Part shown: piece after piece, positions 10,460 to 22,175 of the stretch
Layout: each line of letters begins with the position of its first letter
How positions within the stretch are numbered: the first letter of the stretch is position 1
Position numbers and translations under genes: made by a program
Assembly (NCBI GenBank): GCA_023078555.1
Contig: CM041199.1
Span: 4,903,315-4,967,314 of the forward strand
DNA length: 64,000 bases
Reading direction: 5' to 3'
From: Ulva prolifera
Lineage: Eukaryota > Chlorophyta > Ulvophyceae > Ulvales > Ulvaceae
The notes under the pieces: model-generated
Databases searched by the model: none
Seen by the model: the letters and a program-made list of their open reading frames with translations, nothing else
What the model was told of the DNA's origin: nothing

Positions 10460-13400
10460 CGGGGCAGTACGGCGCTCTCTATGCGGGGGTAAATAGGGAG
10501 GGGGCGGCGCTGTGCACGGTGTCGAGCGGGAGGGGTTTGTGGCTGGGGGGACTGGGGGCCTGCAGGCGCTGGGGAGGGTCGGGCGGGTGAAATGAGCGTG
10601 CCCGAGCTGACAGGAGGGCGGGGTGAGTGGCGGGAGGCGGTGACGGGATGGGGTGAGGCATGTGGTGTGTGTGGGCAGTGGCTGTGGGGCCGTGGGATCT
10701 GTGTCGTGCAGCGACGATGCGTTGATCGGGTTGGCAACGTGGAGGGCGATCCGTGGTGACTGCTACACGGCGTAGTTGGCAGTTCCTGGATGCGGTGCCA
10801 GGGGCGGGTGAGGATGCAGCAGAGGCGCGAAACAGAGATTGTAAAAGTGGTGCAGGATACGCTGTGTACTGCTCGCGGTAGAGATAGCACTGGATGAGGC
10901 GGGGTGAGCATCCACTAAGGATGAAACAGCACTGCTTCCAGCCTTGCCAAAGGACGGCGTCAGCCGCTTTTGCAGGTCAAGTATTCAATGCCGAAAACAG
11001 CAATCCTCTTCCTCAAGCCCGACGTTATGCGATGTCAGCTCAAAGGTGCAGTAGACACAGCGTGTTGTAACAACTGGACAGGGACACCCAGGACAGCAGG
11101 CAGCTGCGTTCCCTGACGGCCAGTGATCGATAATATCCGCGGCATCGCCTACGTGAGTGCTTATGCTTCCTGCAAGTAAGCACTTGGCCAGTGCGACCTC
11201 AGGAGACTCGAGCTGATGCAACCAGGCTGTGCTTTGTGGAACGTCTCGCCTCGCAATCCTGCCTGCGAATATCTGCAGACTGTGTATACAAGTTTCTGTA
11301 CATGGTATTGAGGCGTCGAGTGGCTTTCTGACGGTGCTCGTAGATGTGTGGCATGTGCGCCGAACACTGTGCCGGGCCAGTCCAACAATCTGCAATGTCT
11401 TGAACATGTGAGGCCAGTCGCCACAAGCAGAAACGAACTGACGGCAGCACGTATGAATGTGGTCTCGCAGCCGTCTTTGTGTTTGGCGAATCGGAAGTCA
11501 TCCAAACGACTCGTGGCGGTGATGCTGAGGTGTTCGCTGGCATCGCTGCTAGAGCGCGGGCAACAGCCGCAGCCAGGCGTTCCGAGTCTGTATACAAGGC
11601 AGAAACCGGCAAGATAGTTCTCCATGAAATCGTTCAGGCGGGCTCGAAAACAGTCACCGGAGGAAACGGCTGGGCTGCCAGAAGCAGGACGCACTGCCTT
11701 GATCACTGTGTGTACAAACAGTTCCTCTTGCCAGCATATAACTTTCTGACCTTGAAACATATACAATTATAAAGCTGCTCCTTACGGTGTGATGCATATG
11801 CGTGATGCTGACTGGCTGTACATGTTTGGAAATCGACAGTGGCGGAGGTCCGGGGCGCAGCAAAAGCAAGGTCAGCATACACACCTTGAATCTAACGTAT
11901 ACTGTCTTGAAGCAAGTCTCCGGGTGAGTGTCGCAACCGATGCACGACTGTGACGTGCATACTGATGCCACACGGACGTGCGTATTTGGGACAGGAGGTA
12001 TCAGCCGTGTCGTTAGTAGACGACGGTCAACTGCTATAAACGTGAAAATTAGATCATTCTCAGAGACCCACTTGCGCGGGCCACGGTGCTGTCGCAACAC
12101 TCGCCTACATGGAGCTCCATGAGCTTCGACGACCGATCGCGATCGCTTGCCGCGACATCTGGCTGTGCAGTACAGGACGCATCTTCCGCACAAATGCTGT
12201 TCCAATTTTCTGAAAGGCGTGAAGTTTGTTACTCCGCTATCTCTCCGACAGAGCGGCACACCATGGCATCCTGCAGCCTGCAGTTATCCGGTTACCCGTT
12301 CACTATCTCGGGCCAGGACTGCCGAGACGTCCGCGAAGTGCAGAAACGTTCGTAACCGACAAAAAGGAATGCAAGCACATGGTTTGACTCAAAACGTCAT
12401 GTCATAAGCTGCGCACTGTAGATTCCTTCCCCGCAAGTTCAGCTCCTGGTGAGCGTTCTTCCTGCACAGGCACGAACGCTCGTGGCCGTCCAAGGGTATG
12501 CCCTACATCATAGGCTACATGACTTCAGGTGGATGCACGATTGACCGAGTCGTTTCCAGTCACATCAGCATATGCCTGCATCACCCGAGCATCTACGCGA
12601 GCATGTTGTCTCAATCGATCACTCGCATAGCTGTGCAGCTGAAACGTCCTGCTCCCCAATAGTATGCCCACACTGCCAGTGCCGTGCCTGTTCCAGCTTG
12701 AGAACATGGCGCCACTGTGTGCGGTTGCAAGCCTGGTGGCAGCCTGTGCACAAGATGATCCGGCTTCAGCCGGTGTGGCCCGTAGGCCGTGGTGTGTTAG
12801 CTTGCATTCAAGATTAAACGAAAACATATGTAGCATACTTTGCTTCATCGGAACTGGCATGCAATTCAAAGAAGATGTGCAATGCTCAGACTACGAACGA
12901 AGCTGCTTCTCACAGGCATCCGCAAGGCCACAGCCTTTCAGGACTGCCAGACTACATGAATTCAGGAAATGATTTCAAGTGAACGGTAATTCTCACAGTC
13001 CCTGGAGTTTCCAGAGAGAGGGAGCAGGGTTAACATCCGATGAAATGGGCATTGTGTGCCCAGGCACAGTTTAACGGGGCAGTTTTGACGGTCGAGATTG
13101 ATCACATTGACAACGAAAGTAAGTTTCCATCATCAGCCAGCCTGCAATAGCGCGGGGCGACGTCAGGTCTGGCATTGTGTTGCATGGCAGACACACATGA
13201 GCGAAGGCCCTCAACACTGCAAAGCCTGGTGGACTGAAGCTCAGGTGGCACAGCTCACAAGGTGCATGAAAATGCACAGACAGCACATAAACACGTGTAT
13301 AGTTATCCTGACAGAAGACGATAAATGAGGCCTCCAGTCAAAAAGCGATTGCTCCCATGTATGCACTCACAATCACGATGCAGAAGGGCCTGCCTTCCAT

Positions 13401-14560
13401 ACGTAGAGTCAAGGCCCTCGAGATGAGGCCGTAGACAACAGTCCCAGAGCTGAAATCGGAGTGTGGTGAATGCAGCATTGCCGTGTGGGTGCAGCCGGCC
13501 ACAGTCTGCGTGCCGCACATGCAGAGACATTGTCCGAACCGCTGCGCAGCTGGTGTTCTGAAGCACACTCTGCGGCATGGCATACCATGTCTCGGTGGCA
13601 GGCGCTTCTCAAGACAATTGTTCAAGCACTTCACTCCTGATAGCCTGTCGGCAGTGCCTTCAAGCGCCTTACCAGGCCAGGCCAGCTCTACCGCGATCCC
13701 GCCACAAGAGACACCACTGGCAATATCATGGCCATCTGTGTACGTTGCTTCGCCGTGATCCCAATGGGATTGGTGGCCACACTACAGCATGCATGCATTT
13801 ACATGCAGTGCCACATGGTACGTGTGCGTTGCTTCGCCGTGATCCCAAAGCCATAGCTACCGAGACACCCACGGCGCCGTGGCAGCATGTCCGATCACGG
13901 GTCAAGTATGATTCTACACACCATCTCTTTCAAAGTCACCATCTCCACAGAGGCAACAGCCGCCCGTGGGCGTGTCTGTCAGTGCCCTTGCACCACTACA
14001 AGAGGCTCCACTCACCATCCGAGTCGTCATTGCATTCAAATCCTTCGTCATGCTTCATCATCCGGTGCATTCTTTGTTCTCACCTGCACATCTCAGGCTG
14101 CCACAGCCCGCACAACGCAGCTGTGGCGGCCCTGCTTCTCCACCCAATTTACGCCCACGGGGCCCTCAATTCTACGGAGGCTCTGACCAGCGCTGCTACC
14201 TGCCTCGCTGGCTTGATCCGTGTAACACGATCCTGAAGAGGCTCTCAGCACCCACAGCCTGTCTCCAGCTGGGCTCTTCAGGGGCGCCTCTCCGAACTAG
14301 GCCACAGCAACCCCATCATCACCTCCAGCCTCATCCTGGTCTCTCCAGAAGTCAAGCTGTACAACTACACACGGGCCAGGTGTGCTACGTCACCACACTG
14401 GCTCCCGACGAAATGAAAAAATCTAAACAGAACGAACGATGCGAAAACGTGCAGTCAGAAACCACCCCAACACCTGCAAGCGTCGCACTACACAGCTTCC
14501 CCTCAACTGGAGACAAGATGGAAGCATGGCAATCAGCTGCTGCCCTTGAGCTCGCTGTCA

Positions 14561-14605
14561 TCCACATGCATGTGGGCACCCGCGTGGTCCCCACATGCAT
14601 GTGGA
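14561..14605. repeat. Inverted repeat built from two CCACATGCATGTGG palindromes
   Basis: Two 14-base perfect palindromes at 14562-14575 and 14591-14604 are separated by 15 bases. Including one flanking base on each side they also pair as 16-base inverted arms. Confidence 0.85.
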
Positions 14606-14845
14606 GGCGTGCAGGGCGCGGCAGCTCGAGTCGGCGACGCGTCCACCGTCGGTGGCGCTGTTCCCGCCTGTCACAGCCAAGGCCGCCCAACACACCACAG
14701 GCATGTCAAGGTGAAAGACAGCATACCCTCGCCTGTCATCATATGCCTGGAGCCCCACCCCCGTCACGGGTTTTCCTGGGCCGCACAATGCTCCTGACGC
14801 ATTGCCACCATAAAACTTACGAGGCCACATCCCCCCAAAGCCTAA

Positions 14846-14858
14846 CCCCCCCCCCCCC
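14846..14858 (+). repeat. Poly-C tract, 13 bases
   Basis: An uninterrupted C run, one of several in the window and all C on the plus strand. Confidence 0.95.
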
Positions 14859-14908
14859 TCCACAAGCGCCCCCATTGCTGCTACCGCAACCGACGGGTCA
14901 GAGACGCC

Positions 14909-17390
14909 TCAAACGCCACCAGAGGCGCCTGAGGGGCCAGCACCGTCGCGGGAGCCAGCTTCGCCGCCGCTGCCAGCTCCAGTTCCAACCTCGCCATCAG
15001 CCACCGGCAGCTGGTGCGGCCCAAAGTTCGTGAGGTCGCCAACGACCGGGTCGTCGCTTGGGGGATATGCCTCAGGGTTCGCGGGGCCGCCGCCGGGCAT
15101 GATGCCGTCGGGCTCGGCGTTCATGAATCCGTTCGGATAGTCATCGGCGTCCTCCATGAGGCTATCGAACTCTGCATGCGTGAGACCGTGGATGTGGCAA
15201 GTACCGCACTCCTGTGCTTCCAGAATTGAGTACAGTGTTTGGCCCAAGGCCGCATGTCGGCCAGCGTGCGAGCGGGGCGCCTCCTCACTGCGAGGTGGCG
15301 AGGCAGCACCGACGTGAGAGTGTGGGGAGGGAACCCCTGGAGATACATGGTTGTGCGGATGCAGCTAGGCATGTGACACAAGGCTGCGGTGGCAGGCGCG
15401 GAGGCTCTCCTGGCTGGTGCTTCGCAGGCGGGTCGGGGCGGTCGATGTGACATCAATCGATGCATCCGCATCTTGAGAGCAGAACCCTGCTGTGCTCAGA
15501 CCCGATGCTACAAAGTGATGACAGCAAGACACCGCATGGGGTCAGGTGGCAGATGCATGCGTGGCCGCCTTGGAGTGAAAAAACCGCGTTACGTGCAGGT
15601 TGTGCATGTCGTCTACGCCACACAGACAGGGGGGCCCTGCGCCGGCGGAGTCTCAGGGTTCACGTGAAAAGGTGTGCCGCCACTAACACATGCATGGCAT
15701 GGGGCGGTCCGTGCGCACCAACCATATCGAGGTCCACCACGGAGCCTTGCACAGTCATGGTGTCGTCATCAGAGCCGTAATGGTCTTCGGCCGGCGGCGG
15801 CAGCTCCACCTCAAACTCGAGCGGGTCGTCGAGTTGCGGGTCGTTTGCCGGGTCCGCCATGTCGGCCAGGCCCTCGAATCCCGGGATCACGGCATCACCA
15901 AATTGTGTGTCTGCAGAGCAAACGGAGCGCAGTCAGGCAATGGAGTTGGCCGCACGCATGGGCGAGTATGACGACATGCGCCCGGGGGAAAGGCCGCGGA
16001 CGCAAAACATCTGTACACCATGGGCCGGTGGCAAGCACGACCGCCTGCGAGCTGGTCGCAGGGAATGGAGCTGGGGGCGTGTGGGATTGTGGAGATCTTA
16101 CAGAGCTGGCGCACATCGCAGCGGCGCGGGTGCCGGAGTGCGCCTCTGCGCCGCTGCTCTGACGGAGGCCCGCGGGGTGCCTGCTGGGGATCGCGCGGGT
16201 GGCACCAAGTTCGAGCACATGGCGGCCCTGCCCATCCCGCAAGTGCCTGGTATGCACATGCGGATTTCGCGGTGTGCATGCGTTCACGGTCGTGAGTGCC
16301 CTCTGAACGCGATGCTTTGCGGTCAGCTTCTGTGGTCTCCAATGCAAGGCCCGGAGCTCCGGTGAACCGCCTCAGATCAAGGACGGACACGGTCCCCTTG
16401 GCCCATGGCGCTTGGACACATGCTCCATACCCCCCCCCCCCCCCCCCCCCCCCCTGGTGCACAGTCACAGCCCCGCTCCCCCCCCGGTACGGGGTCACAG
16501 TTAGCCATCGCAAAGGTTACGACGGACACAGTGTTGCCTCCCTGCCGCCAGGTGCATAGCTGGATTTCGCGAGGGTGGGTACGCGGTGAGCAGGCGGCCA
16601 GGACGTGGGCATGGTGCAGCGAGCATCAGTCGGCACAGTCAGCATTGCCTACGGCCACAGGAGAGAGCATGAGGTCATGGCCGGCGGATCAGGGGAGAGC
16701 CGCCCCGAACGCACTCCAGAATGGGTCAGTGCGTGATGCCCACAGCGGTCAAGGACCTGTGACTGCGACCGGCTGGGCGTGATCACCATCAAAGGACTGC
16801 GTGATCTGGCTTGACAGGAACTGGGTGCGCTGACTGTGGCCGTGAGCGTGGTGGTGTGCCCATGACGGCTCTCTGCATGAGGAACAGCAGAGAGAAGTGT
16901 GGCTTGAGGGGGCTTTCAGGAGCAGCGAGGGATTGTAGGACACATGCTGTCGGGAAGTGGTGTTGCCGCGGTGCGGATCGATGTGCAAGGGTCCTGTGGC
17001 ATGGCTGCCATCTCACGGTATTGGCACAGCTTGCGACAGGAGCAGGCGACCCATGGGTACCGGCCAGTTTCAGCCTCTCTGGGCCAGTTGGGTGGTCCTG
17101 CTGTTGTGTTGGCTGTGTCACCCGAGGAATGGTGCAGGACAGCAGGATTCTGTCCGTGTGACCAGGCCCGATGACGACACACTGCTCCGGGATTGCACTG
17201 CGATTAATCAATTGCACGGCAGTGCCAGTTACACCACAGTTACGCCACAGTTACGCCACAGCGTGTAGGAAACACACCAGCAGCGTCCTGAGGTAACGCC
17301 AGGACGGCGTTCACACACGCAATCCAGCTGTCGAGAAGCCTCTGGAAGGCCTCTTGAAAAACCACCATAGCAGTTGTCTTCAGGTCGTTC
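14909..17390 (-). CDS. Unknown acidic protein A (paralog of 22176-25027), 3' three exons
   Basis: Three minus-strand exons fit: 17278-17390, 15719-15910 and 14909-15171. All joins are phase 1 (donors GTGTGT and GTGCGC). The first encodes a helix-like segment (VVFQEAFQRLLDSWIACVNA). The second starts TQFGDAVIPGFEGLADMAD and ends with the acidic SVVDLDMV. The third has FDSLMEDADDYPNGF and VVGDLTNFGPHQLPV, then a Gly/Ala/Ser-rich tail and a stop. Exon order, phases and the motifs FGD..(I/V)PGFEGLA, LDMV and DL.NFGP..LP are shared with the gene at 22176-25027. The 5' end is not found; an upstream exon may lie near 17.4-17.6 kb (FRLMPVFESFVRPRTNEAHT). There is no known domain, signal peptide or membrane segment. 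Function unknown. Confidence 0.6.
16430..16454 (+). repeat. Poly-C tract, 25 bases
   Basis: The longest homopolymer in the window, lying in the first modelled intron of gene A. Confidence 0.97.
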
Positions 17391-17617
17391 CTGAAGCGGC
17401 TTCACGCCCAACCTGCATGGTGCCAAGGGGGAGTGTTGAGGGATGACCACGATGCAGCATGGTGGCACATCGAACAGCACATCTGACGAGAGCATGCAGT
17501 GCACGATCCTGAGAGTTGTGTGTGCTTCGTTCGTTCTGGGTCGTACGAAGCTTTCAAACACCGGCATGAGCCGGAACCTGGCGTGTGGTGGAGGAAGTTG
17601 GGCAGGTGGTGTCACGT

Positions 17618-17735
17618 GTTGACACCAGTGTTGGGTGGCTTTGCAGCATTTTCAGGGCTGCCACCCAAAAAATAGACCTGGATATTCGGAATTGGTCTAT
17701 GTGATCGGGCCCGATGACCCAACACTGGTTGACAC
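17618..17735. repeat. Target site duplications GTTGACAC flanking MITE copy 1
   Basis: GTTGACAC occurs exactly at 17618-17625 and 17728-17735, on either side of the 102-bp MITE. Confidence 0.9.
17626..17727 (+). mobile_element. hAT-type MITE, 102 bp, copy 1
   Basis: Termini CAGTGTTGGGT and ACCCAACACTG are inverted repeats. The 8-base target duplications are perfect. The internal sequence (TTGCAGCATTTTCAGG, CACCCAAAAAATAGACCTG) is shared with copies at 23173 and 60610. CAGTG-type ends and 8-base duplications place it in the hAT superfamily. It is too small to encode protein. It lies upstream of the first modelled exon of gene A. Confidence 0.92.
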
Positions 17736-20700
17736 ACGGGTCTCAGTCTGCTTACATGGCCACGCGTGCCGCTTGCCAGGTACCTCAGTCACTGTAAAGT
17801 TCAGGTTGTAGACGAGCACGCCACGACAACAGCTTTTGGACGATCTAGCCGAGTGGTACAACTCGCACGTGCAACACGGGCACATCAGAAGAAGACCAGA
17901 TTGGCCTGCATAGACTTGTCGCGGCATGCTACCGCGTACGGTAGTGTTGAGGGAGTCATGAAGCACAGTATCATCGCTTATGATCGAGACCACATGTAAC
18001 AGTGCTGGTTGGCCAAATCTCCATCTCCAGCTTGGACTTTGGGAAAAAAATCGGCAACCTTTACCTCCATCGGTGATTGTTGGCGGACTCGGCTCAGAGT
18101 GGCAGCATCCGTCAGTGGTACAGAATTAAACGTACGGAGTGCTTCTAAGATGTGATGAAACATCAACGTAGTATATTCTGTTGACTGAAGCGGCCCGCTC
18201 CAACAGGTCGAGTGCCGTAACAGCGCAGTGGTCCAATCGTGAGTGGAAATCACAAGAGTCGTCCATTCATTCAGCAGCTTGTGGTGTGGTGGTCCAGCAT
18301 TCAGTCACCTCGACGACTAGCGGTGATGCAGTCGATCGCTGCTGTGCTACTGAGTTGTCATGCTGCCAGTGCTCATGTGCTCTTGTTCCCAGCCTTATAG
18401 GCCCTATAGTTGACAGCTCGACCAGCTTTAAAAATGCTATGACATGCTGTGTGAAATGAATATCAAGGATCGTCGAGTCCAATGTGCCACGTCAATTTCA
18501 AGGAGTCTCGCTCACGAAAATTTCCAGCTTGCTCGTTCACGCTGTGCTCCGTGAGTGGATATGCACGGAGGAGCATCTGTACAGCAAACAAATTGTGATG
18601 GAACGCAGCGCTTGCACAACGAAGGCGAACACGCGTCCACGTACTATAAACATGCGCGGTCGAAACGCACAGGAGCATGTGCTTCCTGGCAGCCACGCCA
18701 GAATGTCTCAGTATCGGTTGGAACACGTACTACAGAAATGCAAGAAGCCCCCGAACAACTTACCCACAAAGGGCGATTCAAAATGATGACGGCAGGACGA
18801 TTCCAGACCTCTGCATGTTCGAGAATTGACCTTCCAGCGAAGGTTGTCGTCACAGTGATCCTCTCGCGTGCAGCGCGCCAAGCGACGTTGAATGAGAAAT
18901 TTTGTCCAGAGTGTGTATCTCGAGATATGCGTACGCATGTTGTTCACGGCAGGCCGTGGCCATTTGCAGCGCAGCGCTGACCCGAACGTCAATTCAAACA
19001 CCAATTGCAGAGGGCAGTGGTCCGTGCAGAGTTTGATCATGCAGATGATGAACCATGATGTTTTGCATTGTCCAGGAGAGGCGGATGGAAACCCGTCTTG
19101 CAACAACGCGATGGTGCTCGTGCGAGGGGGTGTCGACGGCTTTGCGGCACCCCCACCGATCATGCTCGCAATATCCATTGACAATACGCCAACGCTGACA
19201 ATAATAACACAGTCCGTGGCGTTAAAGTTCGCCGTGTACGCCACGCTGCAGGCGGGGCGAGGGCCACGCAGTTTACGTCAGCCGTGCAATGCAGGAACAC
19301 GGAGCAGGCACACCTGGCGAAGACGATCCCAAGAATGGAAAATGCTGACGCGAAACGAGTAGTCTATGTCTGCTTGGTGCAAGCTAGATACGCACTCTAA
19401 AAGCCGGACCACCCCACCCACTACTGGCGGAGGTCCTGGTCGGCAAGATGAAGCTCGATCCCAAGAATGGACAAGGTGCAACCATGACAGAGCACATGAA
19501 CTGGGTGGTCGATTGGGGGTCAGGCGATTGCAGCGTGGGCACCGTTTCGTCGCGACCCCCGTGAACTCGCTCTTTTGCACATTGTGCACGGTGGCCATGA
19601 AATAATCTTGGAAAACTTGACACGACCCATGCACTGGCACCATCTTGTCTGCACCAGTTCGATTGCCGCGAGGCAAAATTCACTGACATTGACCTGTGCT
19701 CGATCAGCGCCCTCTTGGGAGCACTGAGCTTTGCTGGTGCAGTAAGCTGTCGACTTTGCATGCGAACCGATCCTAATCACTGTGAATTAGAGTCGGCTTC
19801 ACTGGCCAGTTCCTTACTGGATGTTGACAACTTAGCCAGTGCCAACGTGTCGGTGCAGATGCTATGCTCCTCCCTGGCCAGCTGTCAAAGCAGGCCAGGC
19901 GGCGAGGGGGCACTTGCATGGCTACACCAACGCCATCACAAAAGACTATTTAGTTGATGAATATCAGCATCGTTCTGCAGGTCTCACCGGAGATTCCACC
20001 CATTCGGCGGCGCGGGCCGTGTTCGAACGTCTTGACATGTGAAAGGGAAAATCTGCGGTGTTGTGTATGTGCGGAAGTATATTTTGAGTGACATATATAA
20101 GCATTTATTGGGGGGCTGCGCTTGGACGCAGCCAGCCCACAGCCCATGCTTGACGAGGTACATCTTGTCAGTCCAGGCTGGCTATACCCTCTGTAACTGC
20201 ATACATGCTACAAAGGAGCCCTTCTAGTCTGGTCTGTTACGATTCTGTGGTATGTCCACTATATCACTGAGCACGTGCACGTCGCACAGTGCAAGGATCC
20301 AGTGGTATAATATAGCTATCTTTGAAACGCCACAGCATCTGCCACTGCCGGGATCTGTGAGTTGGTAATTGCTGCAGGAACTGATGAGCGTATCAAGCAC
20401 CACATTGGGATGATGTGCAACTCATGCGGTGCTCTGGTCAACAGAACCTGACCAGAGTGTGCCGCATGCAGCATCCCCACATGTGACTGCTGGGCAGCCG
20501 TGGCCAAGAAGCATGAGACCGCTTATGAGCAGGTTGTATGCTGCAGGCCAAGCAAGTGCACACTGCATGCTACAGCATATTGGTGAACCAGAAAGCTACT
20601 GGTTGTCGACATCACGTGCATGCCGGTGAAGTGCAGTATCTCGAGATACGACACGCGTTCGAAGCCATCGCTCAACTGAATACGTCACATTCGAGAGGAC

Positions 20701-20828
20701 ATTCCCCACTGAAATCGTACTTGAAAATTCGTCGTTGTCCTCAGCACACTGTAGACTCCAGCAGCTCTTCATGCCCTACACGCATGGTTCTGTGCTGTCG
20801 ACGAACGAAGGTGACGAAAATTCCTCCT

Positions 20829-20841
20829 CCCCCCCCCCCCC
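20829..20841 (+). repeat. Poly-C tract, 13 bases
   Basis: An uninterrupted C run on the plus strand. Confidence 0.95.
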
Positions 20842-21874
20842 ATGTCTGAACGAAAAATACCATGTCCACCCACTGCAGATGTGGAACGATTGACGGCGCC
20901 AGCTGTGCGAGGTAACGAAGAGGCCAAAAACGGCGACAGGTCTATCGCGTGTTCAGTGACTATACATCTGGGCGGCGACGAGGGCGGTGTCCGCAGGAGC
21001 GTAGCGCTACAAATCACTACATCAGAATTCATTGGAGTCAGTGTGGCAGATGTATGCTCGAGATCTATCTGCATCTGCATTCAGTCGGTCAAGTGCGTGC
21101 AGACGGAGCAGTCATCGTCGAGTGAAACCAACATTCAACTTGGGACCACAGGCCCTGCAATTTGTGTGCTGCAATGAGCTGGGTTGCGATTTGTGTCGAC
21201 GTTGTTCGTATGACTCTGTCAGGCATACTACAAGACTCCGAGAGGTCAGACACAGACCTGCAACAGAGGCACCTGAAGCCATGCACGACCGAGATCTCGG
21301 GGTAAACTTGAAATCAAGTTCGTGCCTTTGCGGCGTGAATCCACGAAACTGCTCCCTGCACCCCAAACATCAAGCCAGCTGCGTTTGTGAAATGGCCCGC
21401 GAAGCCTGGACTCGTGCCACCTACAGACTCACAGCCGGCGGTGGCTGCCAACAACGTTGGGACAGCAGACACGTGTAGGCGTGTTCATGGACACGGGTCG
21501 AGTACATTCGCATGCACCCCTCATCCAGAAGAAAAGTGCTCACTCCACGAAGGCGGGCAGGCATGTACCTCACAGACGCAATCACTGCATGTATGCATGT
21601 CAGCATCATTATACAGCCATACCTACAGATCCATTGCCGACTCACCAGCACCATCAATCATGCCCATGACCTCGTGACGTAATCACAGCCCCTGACCACA
21701 CCTGCACATGTCTTCACTCCAGCCCAGGGCCTGAACCTCCCTCTGTGCATCCATTGCATACTTACCCATCATCTCCAACCCGCCACAGCTCCCACTGCGT
21801 GGTCCGGACACTCACACATTCACACATATCCACAGAGCTGTGGCTATCTATCTCAGCCTGAGACTACCCTCGCT

Positions 21875-21913
21875 GTCACGCCTCAGTGGGTTGCCAACCC
21901 ACTGAGGCGTGAC
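21875..21913. repeat. Perfect 19-bp inverted repeat with a 1-base centre
   Basis: Arms 21875-21893 and 21895-21913 are exact reverse complements (core CGCCTCAGTGGG / CCCACTGAGGCG) around a single C. It lies about 260 bases beyond the stop codon of gene B, on its 3' side. It could be a transcript hairpin or a transposon footprint. Confidence 0.93.
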
Positions 21914-22175
21914 GAACACAGCCAGCCTCCAGCTCAATTCTCCATGACCCTCTCACAGCCTCCGGAGTGAGTCACCAGCATCACCAGCCTTGCTGTCGAC
22001 TGTCCAGAACTCATGCTGTTGATCTCCAACCAGGGGTGCAACATCACCACACTGGATCCCCAACACACCGCAAGAAAACAAACGAAAAATCAACAACCAG
22101 GGCATCTACGCCACATGCTGCCGCAAAAACAACAAAGAAATCCCTTCATCCATCAGACAACAGTGTCTGCCCATG

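Larger units (their letters stand above)
10460..14908. other. Mostly unassigned; weak minus-strand exon candidates at 11.2-12.3 kb
   Basis: Between 11.2 and 12.3 kb the minus strand has two 201-codon frames and a 137-codon frame. The latter includes ALYTDSERLAAAVARALAAM and PPRVVWMTSDSPNT, which have the feel of a glycosyltransferase-like Rossmann segment, but I could not link exons. 13.7-14.9 kb is C/A-rich on the plus strand and antisense to the 3' side of the gene at 14909-17390, so its 355-codon plus frame is probably compositional. A 20-base motif containing GTTGCTTCGCCGTGATCCCA occurs near 13743 and 13828. Confidence 0.3.
17736..22175. other. No firm gene; weak plus-strand exon candidate at about 20.65-21.05 kb
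   Basis: The plus frame from 20842 (DVERLTAPAVRGNEEAKNGD, then SVTIHLGGDEGGVRRSVALQ) has balanced, protein-like composition. A frame near 20650 (EVQYLEIRHAFEAIAQLNT) could precede it, but splice sites do not settle a model. A minus frame at 18.7-19.25 kb is also long without motifs. GATCCCAAGAATGGA occurs twice near 19326 and 19458. Confidence 0.25.

Noticed and set aside
11161..12259. Possible glycosyltransferase (fucosyltransferase-like) on the minus strand
   Set aside because: Only a few residues are suggestive, and no exon chain with consistent phases or an HxRRGD-type motif could be built.
13966..15033. 355-codon plus-strand open frame
   Set aside because: The region is C/A-rich on this strand, which depletes stops, and part of it is antisense to a better-supported exon of gene A. 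No motif is present.
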